64,000 nucleotides of DNA from Medicago truncatula (taxonomy: Eukaryota; Streptophyta; Magnoliopsida; Fabales; Fabaceae): contig NC_053044.1 of NCBI RefSeq assembly GCF_003473485.1, positions 35,468,091 to 35,532,090 of the forward strand, written 5' to 3'. Below the pieces are notes generated by a model that had not been told where the DNA came from, made no database searches, and saw only the letters and a program-made list of their open reading frames with translations. Shown here piece after piece: positions 23,180 to 33,985 of this stretch; positions within the stretch are counted from its first letter, which is position 1, and each line of letters opens with the position of its first letter. A program made the translations under genes and the position numbers.

Positions 23180-23352
23180 GAAAAATGATATTTGTACAAC
23201 CACTTTGTGACAACTTTCTTTTTCATACTCACATTATTTTCTTATTCTCCCTCTTCCTTTTTCCGTCTTCTTTGTTTTTAACTAATAAAAAGAGAGAGAA
23301 AAGAAGTTGTCATCAAAAGTTGTCTCAAATGGTTGTTCAAATATCACTACTC
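23180..23352. mobile_element. MITE, Mutator-type, copy of the 33.4-kb family
   Basis: A 173 bp element with ends AAATGATATTTGTACAACC and (inverted) ATATCACTACTC, flanked by TTTCAACAG / TTTCAACAA (8 of 9 match). It shares the interior CAACTTTCTTT, CATACTCACATTAT and AGTTGTCAT blocks with the element at 33397-33580. Confidence 0.65.
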
Positions 23353-23361
23353 TTTCAACAA

Positions 23362-24477
23362 ACATGGACACTTGTGTAAAAAAAAAAAATACAAATATAT
23401 GATTGAAATCTATCTGTATACTAGATGTATACATCAAGGTTTGCAAGGTGTTTACCTCAATTTTTTTTTTTTTTTTTGCAAGGGGTTGACTTTTATATTA
23501 ACGTATGTAATATAGCATACAAATAAATTGAAATTTGTTATACAATTTAATATGAGAAAAGAGAGTATGAACTAGTTACTAGTTTTGCACTAATGTTAAA
23601 AAAGAATTGATAATTTAGTAGTTATTTTTAAAAAGTGGTTAAAATATGTTTTTACTATTTTTGCCATTGATACATCTCAATTAAACTCTCTTTTAAGAAT
23701 AGAAAATAAAAATAGACTGATATGGATTGATAGAGTAGATTATGTCGTTCGAGCATATCAAAAGTGATTGTTGAAATGTAAATAGCTCAGTCCAATATTT
23801 ATGCTATTGATTAATTCCTCCTTATTAAACACTATGATAGATTATTATGCATTAGAAATTGATCATCGATTTTTATGAAATGTTGATGATATCGTTCGAG
23901 CTTTAACGATTTCGTGAAATATTCAAAATCATGAAAACAAGAAAACGATATGAATTAATGTCCATGTACCATGTTTTTAATAGTTTTAGTTTGAAAACCT
24001 TATCTAAATGGCCAATTGGGATTCCAAGCAGACACTAGATTGAGTTTTAATGATTATTATCTACCCATGACAATTGTTAAGTATCAAATTACGAAAAAAG
24101 GTAATATCATTTTTGTGATTAGAGACTTTGATTTAGTACTACTTGACGTTAGAATCGTTAATTAAAATGATGGTTGATGTTAGTGAATTAACATAGAAGT
24201 GACTATCAATGTGAAAAATTATGTGTATTAATGATAAGGAAAGTATTGCTTTTGCAATGAAAATGTTAAATGTGAGGTAGAAAGCTACTCTCGTAAAATA
24301 GATACATTGTAGTAGTAATTAAATGGGGAACCACGTCACTTACTACTTTTAAGCATGCCACACCGATAGACGATTTCTAACAGGTACATTCTCACTTGGA
24401 GGGATTTATTGACACGGTATAACAATGAAATTTCAGTCAATGTATTGAAACAAAATAATGTTGGATTTTGAATTTTC
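23362..24477. other. Intergenic stretch, nothing recognised
   Basis: No coding frame or repeat pair; a T run at 23461-23477. Confidence 0.4.
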
Positions 24478-25193
24478 TAATAACATTTCCATTTTTATAG
24501 TTCTATTGTATTCATTTTGAACTCAGGTCTTTACTAGTGGCTTTTCTTGAGTATTTTATGGTTATGTAAAAAAAATACTCATCAAGATGCAATCTCATAG
24601 TTCAGTTTTGTATTTTCAGATAAACAGATGAATAAAGGTAAAGATAAAGTTGTGAAATTGAACTGATTGTGAATATTGTTGCTAATATGATTTGATAAAG
24701 TTTATATCAAATCTTCTTTTGTAAAATTCAAATGAGAAGTTATCATTATATAATCTTTTAAAATCTTGTATACAAGTACCTAAACTTGTATGATTATGGT
24801 AAGATCTTTTGTACTTACTGTATCCGTGTTTGATATCTTGTATTAGTCAATAAACCAGGGTGTTAAAATAGATCACATGTAATATATACAATAATGGTAC
24901 GTATAGATAGAAACTATCACAATTGTGTTAATTTACAAACGAAGTTCAAGTCCTCTTTCAAACAATATCAACGAAAGCTTAGAGAATTAGAGAGATAGAG
25001 AAAATGGTTCTTATGCATTTATTTTGAGTGTGATATTATAATATAAATGGATCTTAAAATGAACAAACTCAACATATAAGCATGCATATAAACAATCACA
25101 CCATATTTTCATTTATAACTTTTAAGTATATATAATAATAACATTATTTAAAATTTGTATCCGATCATGATGATTTATTGGTTTTTTCTACAT

Positions 25194-26647
25194 TACCGTC
25201 TCTTGTTTAGATGATATTTACCCCTTCAAGATATCAACCAATCAAAATGTAATTAATATACAAAATGTAACATTAAATATCAAATAAATGAGACAATTTA
25301 TTTTAGGCAAAATTACACTAAATGTCATTTATCTTATTAATTTGTAACACATTAATTCTTTATCTTTTTTTTGTCCCATTTAGATCCTTTATCTATTAAA
25401 ATGTGCACAAGTTAATTTTTCTATTAAAAAAACATGAAAATTTTAATTTTATTAATAACTTTGTTTTATAAAATACTTTTTAATAAATAAATTCATAAAT
25501 CCTATAAACATTTCATCCTCATATTCATCATCTTCATCTTCTTCCTTAAATCAAAAAAATTGTCCATCCAAATAAACCTTCAAATTCCTTAAATATTTTC
25601 ACTTCCATCTTCTTCTAAACACAAAATTCAAAATCCCCAAATTTCATAAACCCTAATTTTACCAAACCCATAAATTTCGATTTTGGATTTAAAGAAAAAA
25701 TCTCACAATTTGGATAGTGAACCTCTCATGTTTGAGGGCTCAAGCATAGTTTTAGTTAAGATCATCATCATAGCCTAGATCTTGTAATTTTCTCATCGAA
25801 TACAATCATCACTTTTCCCATAGCTTTCCTATCTCTGATGGTAGTGAAGGAGAGGTTCCTGCAACAATAAGAAATTGTTTATACCATCGTATAGCACTAG
25901 TCCAAAATTTAAAAAGGTTAAAAATCTAAAAAGCTAAACAACTAGCTCATATGCACAATCCTCGTCAAGTTCACATCAAACACCATTATAATCAAATTTC
26001 ATAGAAAACAAGAAACCCGATACTTTGAATTCTCGATTTCTTTCTTTATATCCAAAATTCAGATTTATGGGTTTGGAAAATTTAGGGTTTATAAAATTTG
26101 AGTATTTTGAATTTTGTGTTTAAAAGAAGATGGAAGTGGAAATATTTAAGGAATTTGAAGGTTTATTTGGATGGACAATTTTTTTGATTTAAGGAAGAAG
26201 ATGAAGATGGTGATTATGAGGATGAAATGTTCATAGGGTTTATGAATCTTTTTATTTTTATTAAAAAATATTTTATAAAACAAAGTTATTAATAAAATTA
26301 ATATTTTCATGTTTTTTTAATAGAAAAATGAAGAAAAGGATTAACTTGTGCACATTTTAATAGATAAAGGACCTAAATGGAACAAAAAAAAGATAAAGGA
26401 CTAATGTGTTATATGATGGGTTGAATTTGATGTGAAATTTTAATTGTTGCAAGACATATAGTGTAAATTAATTAAGATTGAATACCTAAATATATAATTA
26501 AATTAAATGTTACCTTAGGATTAAAATTGATTTTTTTATAGAAAAAGTTGAATCATTTATTTGACATTTAATGTTAAATTTGTATATTACATTTTGATTG
26601 GTTGATATTTTGAAAGGGTAAATACCCCCTAAATAAGAGAGGGTAAT
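25194..26647. mobile_element. Nested foldback element in unit 1
   Basis: Outer inverted arms (TTTACCCCTTCAAGATATC, continuing AACCAATCAAAATGTAATTA, against their complement near 26600) enclose a second inverted pair from about 25320 to 26425 whose arms are around 380 bp and nearly perfect (TTGTCCATCCAAATAAACC against GGTTTATTTGGATGGACAA). The centre, about 25740-26000, has no recognised gene. Ends and target duplication are not clear. Confidence 0.65.
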
Positions 26648-26781
26648 CTAGGCCTCTCTTAAGTTTCGTAATAATATCATTCTTTACAAAAATATAAATA
26701 TATTTCATTTTAAATCACATGTCATTAGTATGATAAAATATTAATTTACATAATCATATTGACTTTAGCTAAACAAGTTTT

Positions 26782-26920
26782 TTTTTTTGTCTTATATGAA
26801 GTGGTAAATCACTGAAAATAAACTCACACACAACTGTGAGATCTCGAGTTCGAACCTGGTTCAAGATGTTCGGCCTTACAATTTCGGCATTTACCAGTTG
26901 AGGTAGGACTTCTAGACTAT
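26782..26920 (-). mobile_element. tRNA-derived SINE, family B, with 9-bp flanking repeat
   Basis: Minus strand: CCTCAACTGGTAAATGCCGA (A-box region), AGGTTCGAACTCGAGA (B-box), then GTGTGTGAGTTTATT and a terminal A tail. The flanks are ACAAGTTTT at 26773-26781 and 26921-26929. A decayed second copy lies at 48950-49068. Confidence 0.65.
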
Positions 26921-27572
26921 ACAAGTTTTATTTTAAAATGGCAAAATATATTAATCACAAATTAATGTGTCATAAAAAAACAAAAAAAAACTGAGCATGG
27001 TTTGTAAAATCATAAGTAAATTTAATAAATTGAAGGCAACACATCAAAATCAACAATTAATTTAAGACCTACTAATTATTGTAGTAGATTGTTATAACTT
27101 TGTAATTTGTAACAGCGTTCTAGTTTTTGATATTTTTAAAAGTTAAAAAAAGCATTGAAGGTTGTTAAAATATTCAAATATATGTGAAATATAAATTGAA
27201 GTGTGAGAAAAATCACAAGTGTAACAACATTATTACTTAAATATAAAACTATAGCCTTTAAAGTAAAATAAAAACTATTTTCCATCTCAACAATCAAAGC
27301 TATTCTGATAGGCGGTAGAGTTAATAAAAATGTGTGATATGTTTTAATTGAAGGCGACGACACAAATATCTTTAAAACTAAGAGTGAATAAGCGATCTAT
27401 ATAATATTTTTTGATGTCTTGTTTCATTTTATTACAATCAAAGTATAGCACAAACCCATAACTACAATGTTCTTGAAATTATCGGGTGTTAACACAATAA
27501 TTAAATGACAACTCGTGAAATATTCTGGCACAACTTTTATGTAATCTCTTTGGTCTAACATTAAATTCATAT

Positions 27573-27885
27573 TCATGTGGACACAAAATCTATTGGGTTC
27601 AAGATTGTAATGCATTTACATTGGCGCGTTATACATCTCACCACAAGTCCAGATGGACACAACCATGATTTGTTGATACAATGATAATCATTATAACAAC
27701 TGTCATCTGTTGTAATGAAAAGAGAGAATAAAATAATGTAACTATAATGGGATGAAATATTATTTACAAAGTTAAGAAGGAAATTTAAAAAGGATAAAAA
27801 GTGGTTTACCGTCATTGTTTGTTGCAACAAGAAATAACTTAAAAAAGATAATCATAGCATAAACAAACTTGACAATTTCAGTCAT
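27573..27885 (-). CDS. NCR peptide gene 1 (nodule-specific cysteine-rich), two exons
   Basis: Minus-strand exons are 27885-27810 and 27706-27573, split by a 103 bp intron with GT-AG ends. Exon 1 encodes a signal peptide (MTEIVKFVYAMIIFFKLFLV plus ATNND), the usual NCR leader. Exon 2 encodes a mature peptide with six cysteines spaced C-x5-C-x6-C-x7-C-x4-C-x1-C, the classic NCR pattern. The total is 69 residues. NCR peptides are made in infected nodule cells, routed through the secretory path to symbiosomes, and steer bacteroid differentiation. The predicted mature form is about neutral to slightly acidic, so a strongly cationic antimicrobial role is less likely. The intron splits the gene after the leader, as in most of the family. 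The close paralogue is at 33617-33929. Confidence 0.88.
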
Positions 27886-27934
27886 ATTCCTCCACCCTCC
27901 CTTTGCATATAACAAATTGTTTTACCACTTTACA

Positions 27935-27941
27935 ATTTATA
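27935..27941 (-). promoter_or_regulatory. TATA box of NCR gene 1
   Basis: Minus strand reads CTCTATAAATTG, about 50 bases upstream of the ATG. The same element sits at the same distance in copy 2, within roughly 530 bp of conserved upstream sequence. Confidence 0.55.
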
Positions 27942-28423
27942 GAGTTAATCCTCTTGTTACATCAATTAAATAACTTTTAGCGCTTTCGAAGTTGTAGAAA
28001 AACATTTATAAAATCATAATTGTCATTAAATATCTCTAGAGTACGTCAGTGTGTTGTGTTTGTCTGTTTCGCACACTTGGTAAAGAAGTCACTTAAAAAA
28101 AATCTATTCATTAGAATTCATTCCTTTATAAACTAAATTTCCATTATTATATAACCTATCACGATAAAAAAGGGACAATCATAATTATTTTTTTTGTAAA
28201 AATTAAAATTCAAAGCCATTACATTGCATATATGGGATCCCAACTAAGATAAAACGCCAAGACTACTACTATATTTGAAACGATGTTTTCATGTGAAAGT
28301 TTAAATTGCAACATTTAATTGTACATGTGGGTTGCTCGTAGCGATCTAATGTAGAGTGTCTTGGTAAATGAATAACAATTAGAGTAATTAGAATTAGGAA
28401 GTTTAACTTATTATATAATTACA

Positions 28424-29637
28424 GGAGGGTGGCACCCTTTGGTATCGTGTCCTTTATGCCCGTTACGGAGAGGAGAGAGGGCGGCTTTGCTGCTCTCGTA
28501 GAGGTGGTGGATCAGTGTGGTGGCAGACTATTTTAGATGTTAGGGATGGTGTGGGTCAGATTGATTCAGGTTGGATGTTGGACAATATTACTCGTCGTGT
28601 AGGGAATGGTTTGTCCACTTTGTTTTGGGTCGACCCTTGGCTGGAGGAGAAACCTTTGTGTATTACTTTTTCGCGTCTGTATGAGTTAGCGGAGAACAAG
28701 TAAGTCACGGTGGCTGAGTTGTTTGCGAGAGGGTGGGGGGTTAACGGGGAAGCGTGGAAGTGGCGTAGGAGACTTTTCGCGTGGGAGGAGGAGTTGTTGG
28801 GGGATTGTATTAGTCGTCTATCTAATTTCTCTTTTCAGGATGACCGCGCAGATAGTTGGATTTGGACATTACATGATTCTAATTGTTACATTGTTAGTTC
28901 TGCTTATTATTATTTAACAGACAGGGAGGTTGATGAGCATCATCAGCATATTAATAATTACAGGTTTTTATGGCTGAAAGCGGTGCCTCTTAAAGTAGTA
29001 ATTTTTGCTTGGCGCCTGTTCCTCAACCGGATTCCTACTAGAGACAAACTTTTTCAACGAAAGGTTTTGCTTGCATCTAATCAGGGGTGTATTGCTAATT
29101 GTGGTTTTAATGAAGACAGAGATCATTTACTTCTCACGTGCGGTTTTTTCGGCGGGGTGTGGCATATCATTGCGGCTTGGCTTGGTTACTCAACAGCTTT
29201 CCATTGTCACTTTTTTGAACATTTTCATCATTTTAGTGGTCTGCGTGGCTTCTCTAAGAAATCGATTGAGTCCATGCAGATTATTTGGCTTTCGGTAACT
29301 TGGACAATTTGGAAAGAACGGAATAACAGAATTTTTAAAGGAAAGGAGGATAACTTGCTAACGCTAGGTGAAAGGGCAAAGCTTCAATCTTTTTGGTGGT
29401 TGAAATCGAAATACACTAATTTTGATTTTGACTATCAAGAATGGCGGCGGAGTCCTCTAACTTGCTTAAACTTTATTTTCTAGCTAATTGTTTCTTTGTT
29501 TCACTGTTTCTGCGCCTTATTGGCTTTGTACAGGATTGTTTTGTGTACCATTTGTGCCTAGGCGTTTTGGCACGCCTTGTGCTTTAGCGTCTAGGTTTGT
29601 TTAATATATATTTCATTTTGGCTTTTTCAAAAAAAAA
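28424..29637 (+). mobile_element. 5'-truncated LINE with zinc-binding RT C-terminus
   Basis: One reading frame from about 28425 to 29483 encodes the C-terminal part of a plant LINE ORF2: the WVDPWLEEKPL region, the zf-RVT segment (FLWLKAVPLKVVIFAWRL, then LLLTCGFFGGVW), WTIWKERNNRIFKGK and the ending SFWWLKSK, RRSPLTCLNFIF. There is one stop at 28701-28703. No RNase H domain follows. A 3' UTR and a 9-10 A tail follow. Unit 2 has no insert here but holds about 95 bp (34428-34522) that is missing on this side, so the insertion apparently deleted target DNA and made no obvious target duplication. It lies about 540 bp upstream of NCR gene 1. Confidence 0.8.
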
Positions 29638-29811
29638 ATGATTGGATCAAGAAGAAGATATTTAGTCTTATAAACATGAAAATCATTTTTTTTACAGCAT
29701 AAACATAAAAATCTTTAAAAATTGTATAAACCTTAAATAAAGAGTTGATTAAGTAATACTTTAAAAATTGTATAAACATTAAATAAAGAGTTGATTAAGT
29801 GATACTTTTTT

Positions 29812-30140
29812 TTAAAAAGCCAAAATAAAATTATATAACAATGCAGTCCCTAGAGCACAACGTGTGCCATAGAGACTACAACAGGAACCAAGAGTTACAA
29901 CAAAACAACCAACCCAACAGAGCTACATCAGCCTATACCCAAACATACAAGAGGGCATGACCACCACTGCTGAGTACCAAACACAAAAGTAGTTCTTTTA
30001 GCTTTCAACCAAGCTAAGGACAACATCTTGACCTTGTCTAACAAACGGGGAATGAGAGTTATTGCATTATTAAACAGACGATTATTTCGCTCTATCCACA
30101 CAATCCAAACAAAGAGAAGGCAAATAAGTTGCATAAAAAG
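29812..30140 (-). mobile_element. 5'-truncated LINE end, minus strand
   Basis: The minus-strand frame reads LLFVWIVWIERNNRLFNNA, then LAWLKAKRTTFVFGTQQWWS and CPLVCLGIG-stop, followed by a 3' UTR with GTTATATAATTTTATTTTGG and an A tail. It is flanked by AAGTGATAC / AAGTAATAC and is absent from unit 2. Confidence 0.7.
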
Positions 30141-30997
30141 TAATACCGCAAAGGAATTGAAGATTTTGAGGCTATTAAGAAAATTGTATAAACCTTAAAT
30201 AAAGAGTTGATTAGGTAATACTACTATGGAATTAAGGATATTGAGGCTATTAAGCAAATCAAAGAAAAGTTTATCTTGTTCTAGCAGCCAATTATTTATG
30301 GCATTTATCACATTCTAAGGTCGAATTTTAGATTTTCTACAATAATCATATGAAAATTTAAAAATGGTTGGATTCATGATTAAATAGTGATAACATATAC
30401 CAAAAAATAGGATTTGGATCATCTCATTTCTCTCAATCTCTCCGCGTCTCTCCTTCACTAAGTTCTATCTATCTCTCTGTCTCTTTAAATATTAGAGAGA
30501 AGATCAAGAGAAAGAGAAAATAAAAAATAAGATCAAGAGAGAAGAATATCAATAGAAAGATAGACACAAATTCGAGAAGTATAAAAAATGAGAGAATGAG
30601 GGGAAGGAGAAGATCCAAATACCAAAAAATTATTTCCTTACATCATACAATAAACTTTCCTAATTCAGTCAAATCAATTTCTAATTAAGGAGATTTCCCA
30701 TTCCATAACTTCACCACTAACAAGATAAATCACAAAAAAAAAAAACTATCACAATGGAGCTACTTTCCAATATAAAGCTCAAGATCTCTCTCTCTCTCTC
30801 AAAGAATACCAATGAAAAGGTATAGAACTTTGATAACATTCCCATTATTATAGTTGTACGGTATTCATTTTGAATTTAGGTCTTTACTAGTGCCTTTTCT
30901 TTAGTACTTTATGGTTATAGAAAGAAAAAAATGCTCATTGAGATGTAATCTCATATTTCAGTTTTGTGTTTTTATACGAGCAGGTGAATAAAGGTGA

Positions 30998-32867
30998 GGC
31001 TTAAATGCATTTTTTTATCCCTTATATTTTAAAATGTTGCGATTTTGGCCCCCTTAAAAAAAATAGATATTTGGACCCCCAACTTTAGCCCCTTTTACAA
31101 ATAGATGATTTTGACCAAGTCAAAGTCTATATAGCATGTTACTTAAGTGATTTGGCAGACAACTGTGTAATTATGATTTAAAAAATAAAAAGAAAAGCAA
31201 CGTATGTATTTCAATAATTTAAAAAATAAAAAAAATAAAAGAATACAAGAAAAATGCACGTGAGCTTCTAATTTTTTTCTCCTTCTTCATCTTCATAATC
31301 CTTCAACATACAACCCAAAAAAACAAAAAAAAACCCAACAAAGGGTTGTAAAAACAAAAAACACTCTCCTCTCCTCTCTTATGATTCCGAAAATACTCTT
31401 TCTCCTCTCCATGCTTCAAAAACTAGCACAAAAAACAACCCCAACAACACCAATTATTCAATTGATTTCTGCAATATTTTCAATTAATTCAATTGAATAA
31501 TATGAAAATTTTAAATTCAGAATAAAAATTTTAAAAATTCAACTTGAACAAGCGATATCGAACAAGATCGGAATAAGAGAGAGGAGAGCAAAATCGGAAA
31601 AAATCTCCATTCAATATCATTGACGGCGGGATGGCGAGAACACCGCCGAAGAACTCAATCATTTTATGATACTGCAACTGTTTCGCACGACAAATACAAC
31701 AAGGGCGATGGCCAAGACCGAAAGCCTGATTGAAAGTGAATCTGGACAAGAAATGGGATGCCATGGAGCTTATCACTGAACGAGAAAGTGAATCTCGACG
31801 AAATTAAAACTGAAGCTTCTCCGATTAAAATGCAGCTTCTTTCCTTTGAAGAAGAAGCAGCAAAAGAAAAAAAAATGAAGGTTGTTATGCTAGAGGGAGA
31901 GCAGAGAGGGAGTTTTTTTTCTTTCCTTTGAAAAGAAGCTCATGTGTTTCTCTTTTTTTTTTTTTTATATTTTTAATTCAACAAATACACGTGTGTCATA
32001 TTAAATTAATTTAAAATAAAAATTGTATAGTTGACATGCCAAATCACTTAAGTGACATGCCACATAGGCTTTGACTTGGTCAAAATCATCCATTCACAAA
32101 AGAATAATGCTTAAGTGTGCGAAATTTAATTTCGCACAATCCACGCGAATGTGCTGGAGCATTAATGACCATCCGATATCTCTTTCTCAATCACTGTTTT
32201 AGCCATAATGACAAACTTAATCCTTGAAATAAGGAACTATGAAATCATCTTTTCCACCGCCCCACTATTCACTACCAAATTTTTAATCTCCCCTAATTGG
32301 AAACAATGTTGCAGAGTCAGACAAAAACAAACATAGTAGAGGTGTTGATAGTCTCTGCACTGCGGTGGTTGTAGTGGTAGTAAAGTAACCATGGTGACTG
32401 ATTGCCGCAATTTACAAATGGAAAGTTGTTGCAATGGCCATAAGACACTTTGGTTTAAGCAATGACTGCTATTAACGGCGGCGACGGTGATCGACGCCAT
32501 CGCCGACGACGGTGATCGACGCCATCGCCGACGGTGACCGACATTGTCGCCGAGCAAACAACCAGCTTGCAGAAAACAGCCAAGGCGGTTACCGAAAAAA
32601 TGAGTTTTACCATAAGGCAATCCCATAATGGGAAATATTATATTTTGATCAGTTTTATTTACTTTTTTTTAAACAAAATGTAGCCTTAATTAATGAGTTT
32701 GTACGCAAGCTTCTTGTTCGTGTGTTATGTGCGAAAAAATACTTCGCACCATTTAGCACTACTGTTCGCAAAAGGGGCTAAAGCTAGGAGGTTCAAATAT
32801 CCATTTTTTTATGGGAGTCAAAATCGTAATATTTTAAAATATAAGAGGTAAAAAGTCAATTTAAGCT
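30998..32867. mobile_element. Mutator-type foldback element with a nested insertion
   Basis: Inverted arms start GCTTAAAT(G/T)..TTTTTA at both ends and continue for 150-200 bp (TTGACCAAGTCAAAG against CTTTGACTTGGTCAA). Flanks are TAAAGGTGA (30989-30997) and TAAAGGTAA (32868-32876), a 9 bp duplication with one change. The uninterrupted target is present in unit 1 at about 24630. The middle (about 31260-31930) contains an unrecognised 81-residue minus-strand frame. Confidence 0.75.
32103..32765. mobile_element. Second Mutator-type element nested in the foldback arm
   Basis: Ends carry inverted GTGCGAA..TTTCGCAC blocks, and it is flanked by TCACAAAAG (32094-32102) and TCGCAAAAG (32766-32774). 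The host arm continues across it. The interior has a GC-rich repeat, about 2.7 copies of a 28 bp unit (GACGGTGATCGACGCCATCG) at 32482-32555, in a minus-strand frame of 129 residues that matches nothing I know. Confidence 0.65.
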
Positions 32868-33396
32868 TAAAGGTAAAGATAAAATTACGTGAAGTTTAAT
32901 TGACCATGGATATTGTTGCTAATATAATTTGATAAAGTTTATATCATATCTTCTTTTGTATACTGTAAATGAGAAGTTATCATTATGTAATCTTTTTGAA
33001 ACTTGTATTTTGATACAAGTACTTAAACTTGTATGTTTATGGTAAGATCTTTTGTACTTAATGTATTCGTGTTTGATATATTGTATTATGTACTAGTCAA
33101 TAAACCGGGGTGTCACAATAGATCACATGTAAATACATACATAAAATAATAGTATATATATAGAAACTATCTCAGTTGTGCTAATTTACAAAACAAAGCT
33201 CAAGTCCTCTTTCAAACAATAGCAATGCAAGCTTAGAGAATTAGAGAGATGAAGAAAATGGTTCTTACACATTTATTTTGAGTGTGATATTATAATATAA
33301 ATGGATTTAAAATGAACAATGTTCTTGAAATTATTGGGTGTCAACACAATAACTAAATGACAACTCTTGAAATATTCTAACATGACTTTTATGTAA

Positions 33397-33580
33397 GAGA
33401 AATGATATTTGCACAACCAATTTCTAACAACTTTTTGACAACTTTCTCTCTCATACTCGCATTATATTCTTATTCTCTCTCTACCTTTTTTTCTTTCTAT
33501 TGATTTTGACCAATTAAAATAGAGAAAAACAAAGTTGTCATGGAAGTTGTTTAGAAAAATATGTACAAATATCACTACTC
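33397..33580. mobile_element. MITE with exact 9-bp target duplication and known empty site
   Basis: A 184 bp element flanked by TTTATGTAA at 33388-33396 and 33581-33589. Unit 1 has the single uninterrupted TTTTATGTAATCTCTTTGG at about 27537-27555, so the insertion followed the duplication. It lies just beyond the 3' end of NCR gene 2. Confidence 0.85.
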
Positions 33581-33616
33581 TTTATGTAATCTCTTTGGTC
33601 TAACAATCAATCATAT

Positions 33617-33929
33617 TCACGTGGAGAAAAAATTTATTGGGTTCAAGATTTTAATGCATTTACAATGGTGCGTTATACATCTCACCACAAGACCAAATGG
33701 GCACAACCATGATTTGTAGATACAATGATAATCATAATTACAACTGTCATCTGTTGTAATGAAAAAAGATAATAAGATAATGTAACTATAGTGGGATGAA
33801 ATATTATTTACAAAGTAAAGAAGTGAAATTGAAAAGGATAAAAAGTGGCTTACCGTCATTATTTGTTGCAACAAGAAATAGCTTAAGAAAGATAACCATA
33901 GCAAAAATAAACTTGGCAATTTCAGTCAT
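33617..33929 (-). CDS. NCR peptide gene 2 (nodule-specific cysteine-rich), two exons
   Basis: Minus-strand exons are 33929-33854 and 33750-33617, with a 103 bp GT-AG intron, the same structure and lengths as copy 1. The 69-residue product has a leader (MTEIAKFIFAMVIFLKLFLV plus ATNND) and a mature peptide with all six cysteines in the same spacing. Against copy 1 I count 15 base changes that alter residues and 5 silent ones; no cysteine is touched. Exchanges include S to F, T to K, D to N and V to F. The promoter-proximal region including a TATAAAT at 33979-33985 is conserved. Both genes look intact, so both could be expressed; expression itself cannot be seen here. Confidence 0.88.
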
Positions 33930-33978
33930 ATTTCTCCGCCCTCCTTTTACTTATAACAAATTATTTTACCACTTTACA

Positions 33979-33985
33979 ATTTATA
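33979..33985 (-). promoter_or_regulatory. TATA box of NCR gene 2
   Basis: Minus strand CTATAAATTG about 50 bases upstream of the ATG, conserved with copy 1. Confidence 0.55.

Larger units (their letters stand above)
24478..30829. repeat. Segmental tandem duplication, unit 1
   Basis: From TAATAACATTTCC to AAAGAATACCAATGAAA this block is collinear with unit 2 (30830-35345), apart from later insertions and deletions. Unit 1 contains a 2.4 kb section (about 25075-27465) missing from unit 2, a SINE, NCR gene 1, and two LINE fragments absent from unit 2. Confidence 0.85.

Noticed and set aside
31531-31776. 81-residue minus-strand frame in the foldback element
   Set aside because: No identifiable domain or family; kept only as an observation within the element.
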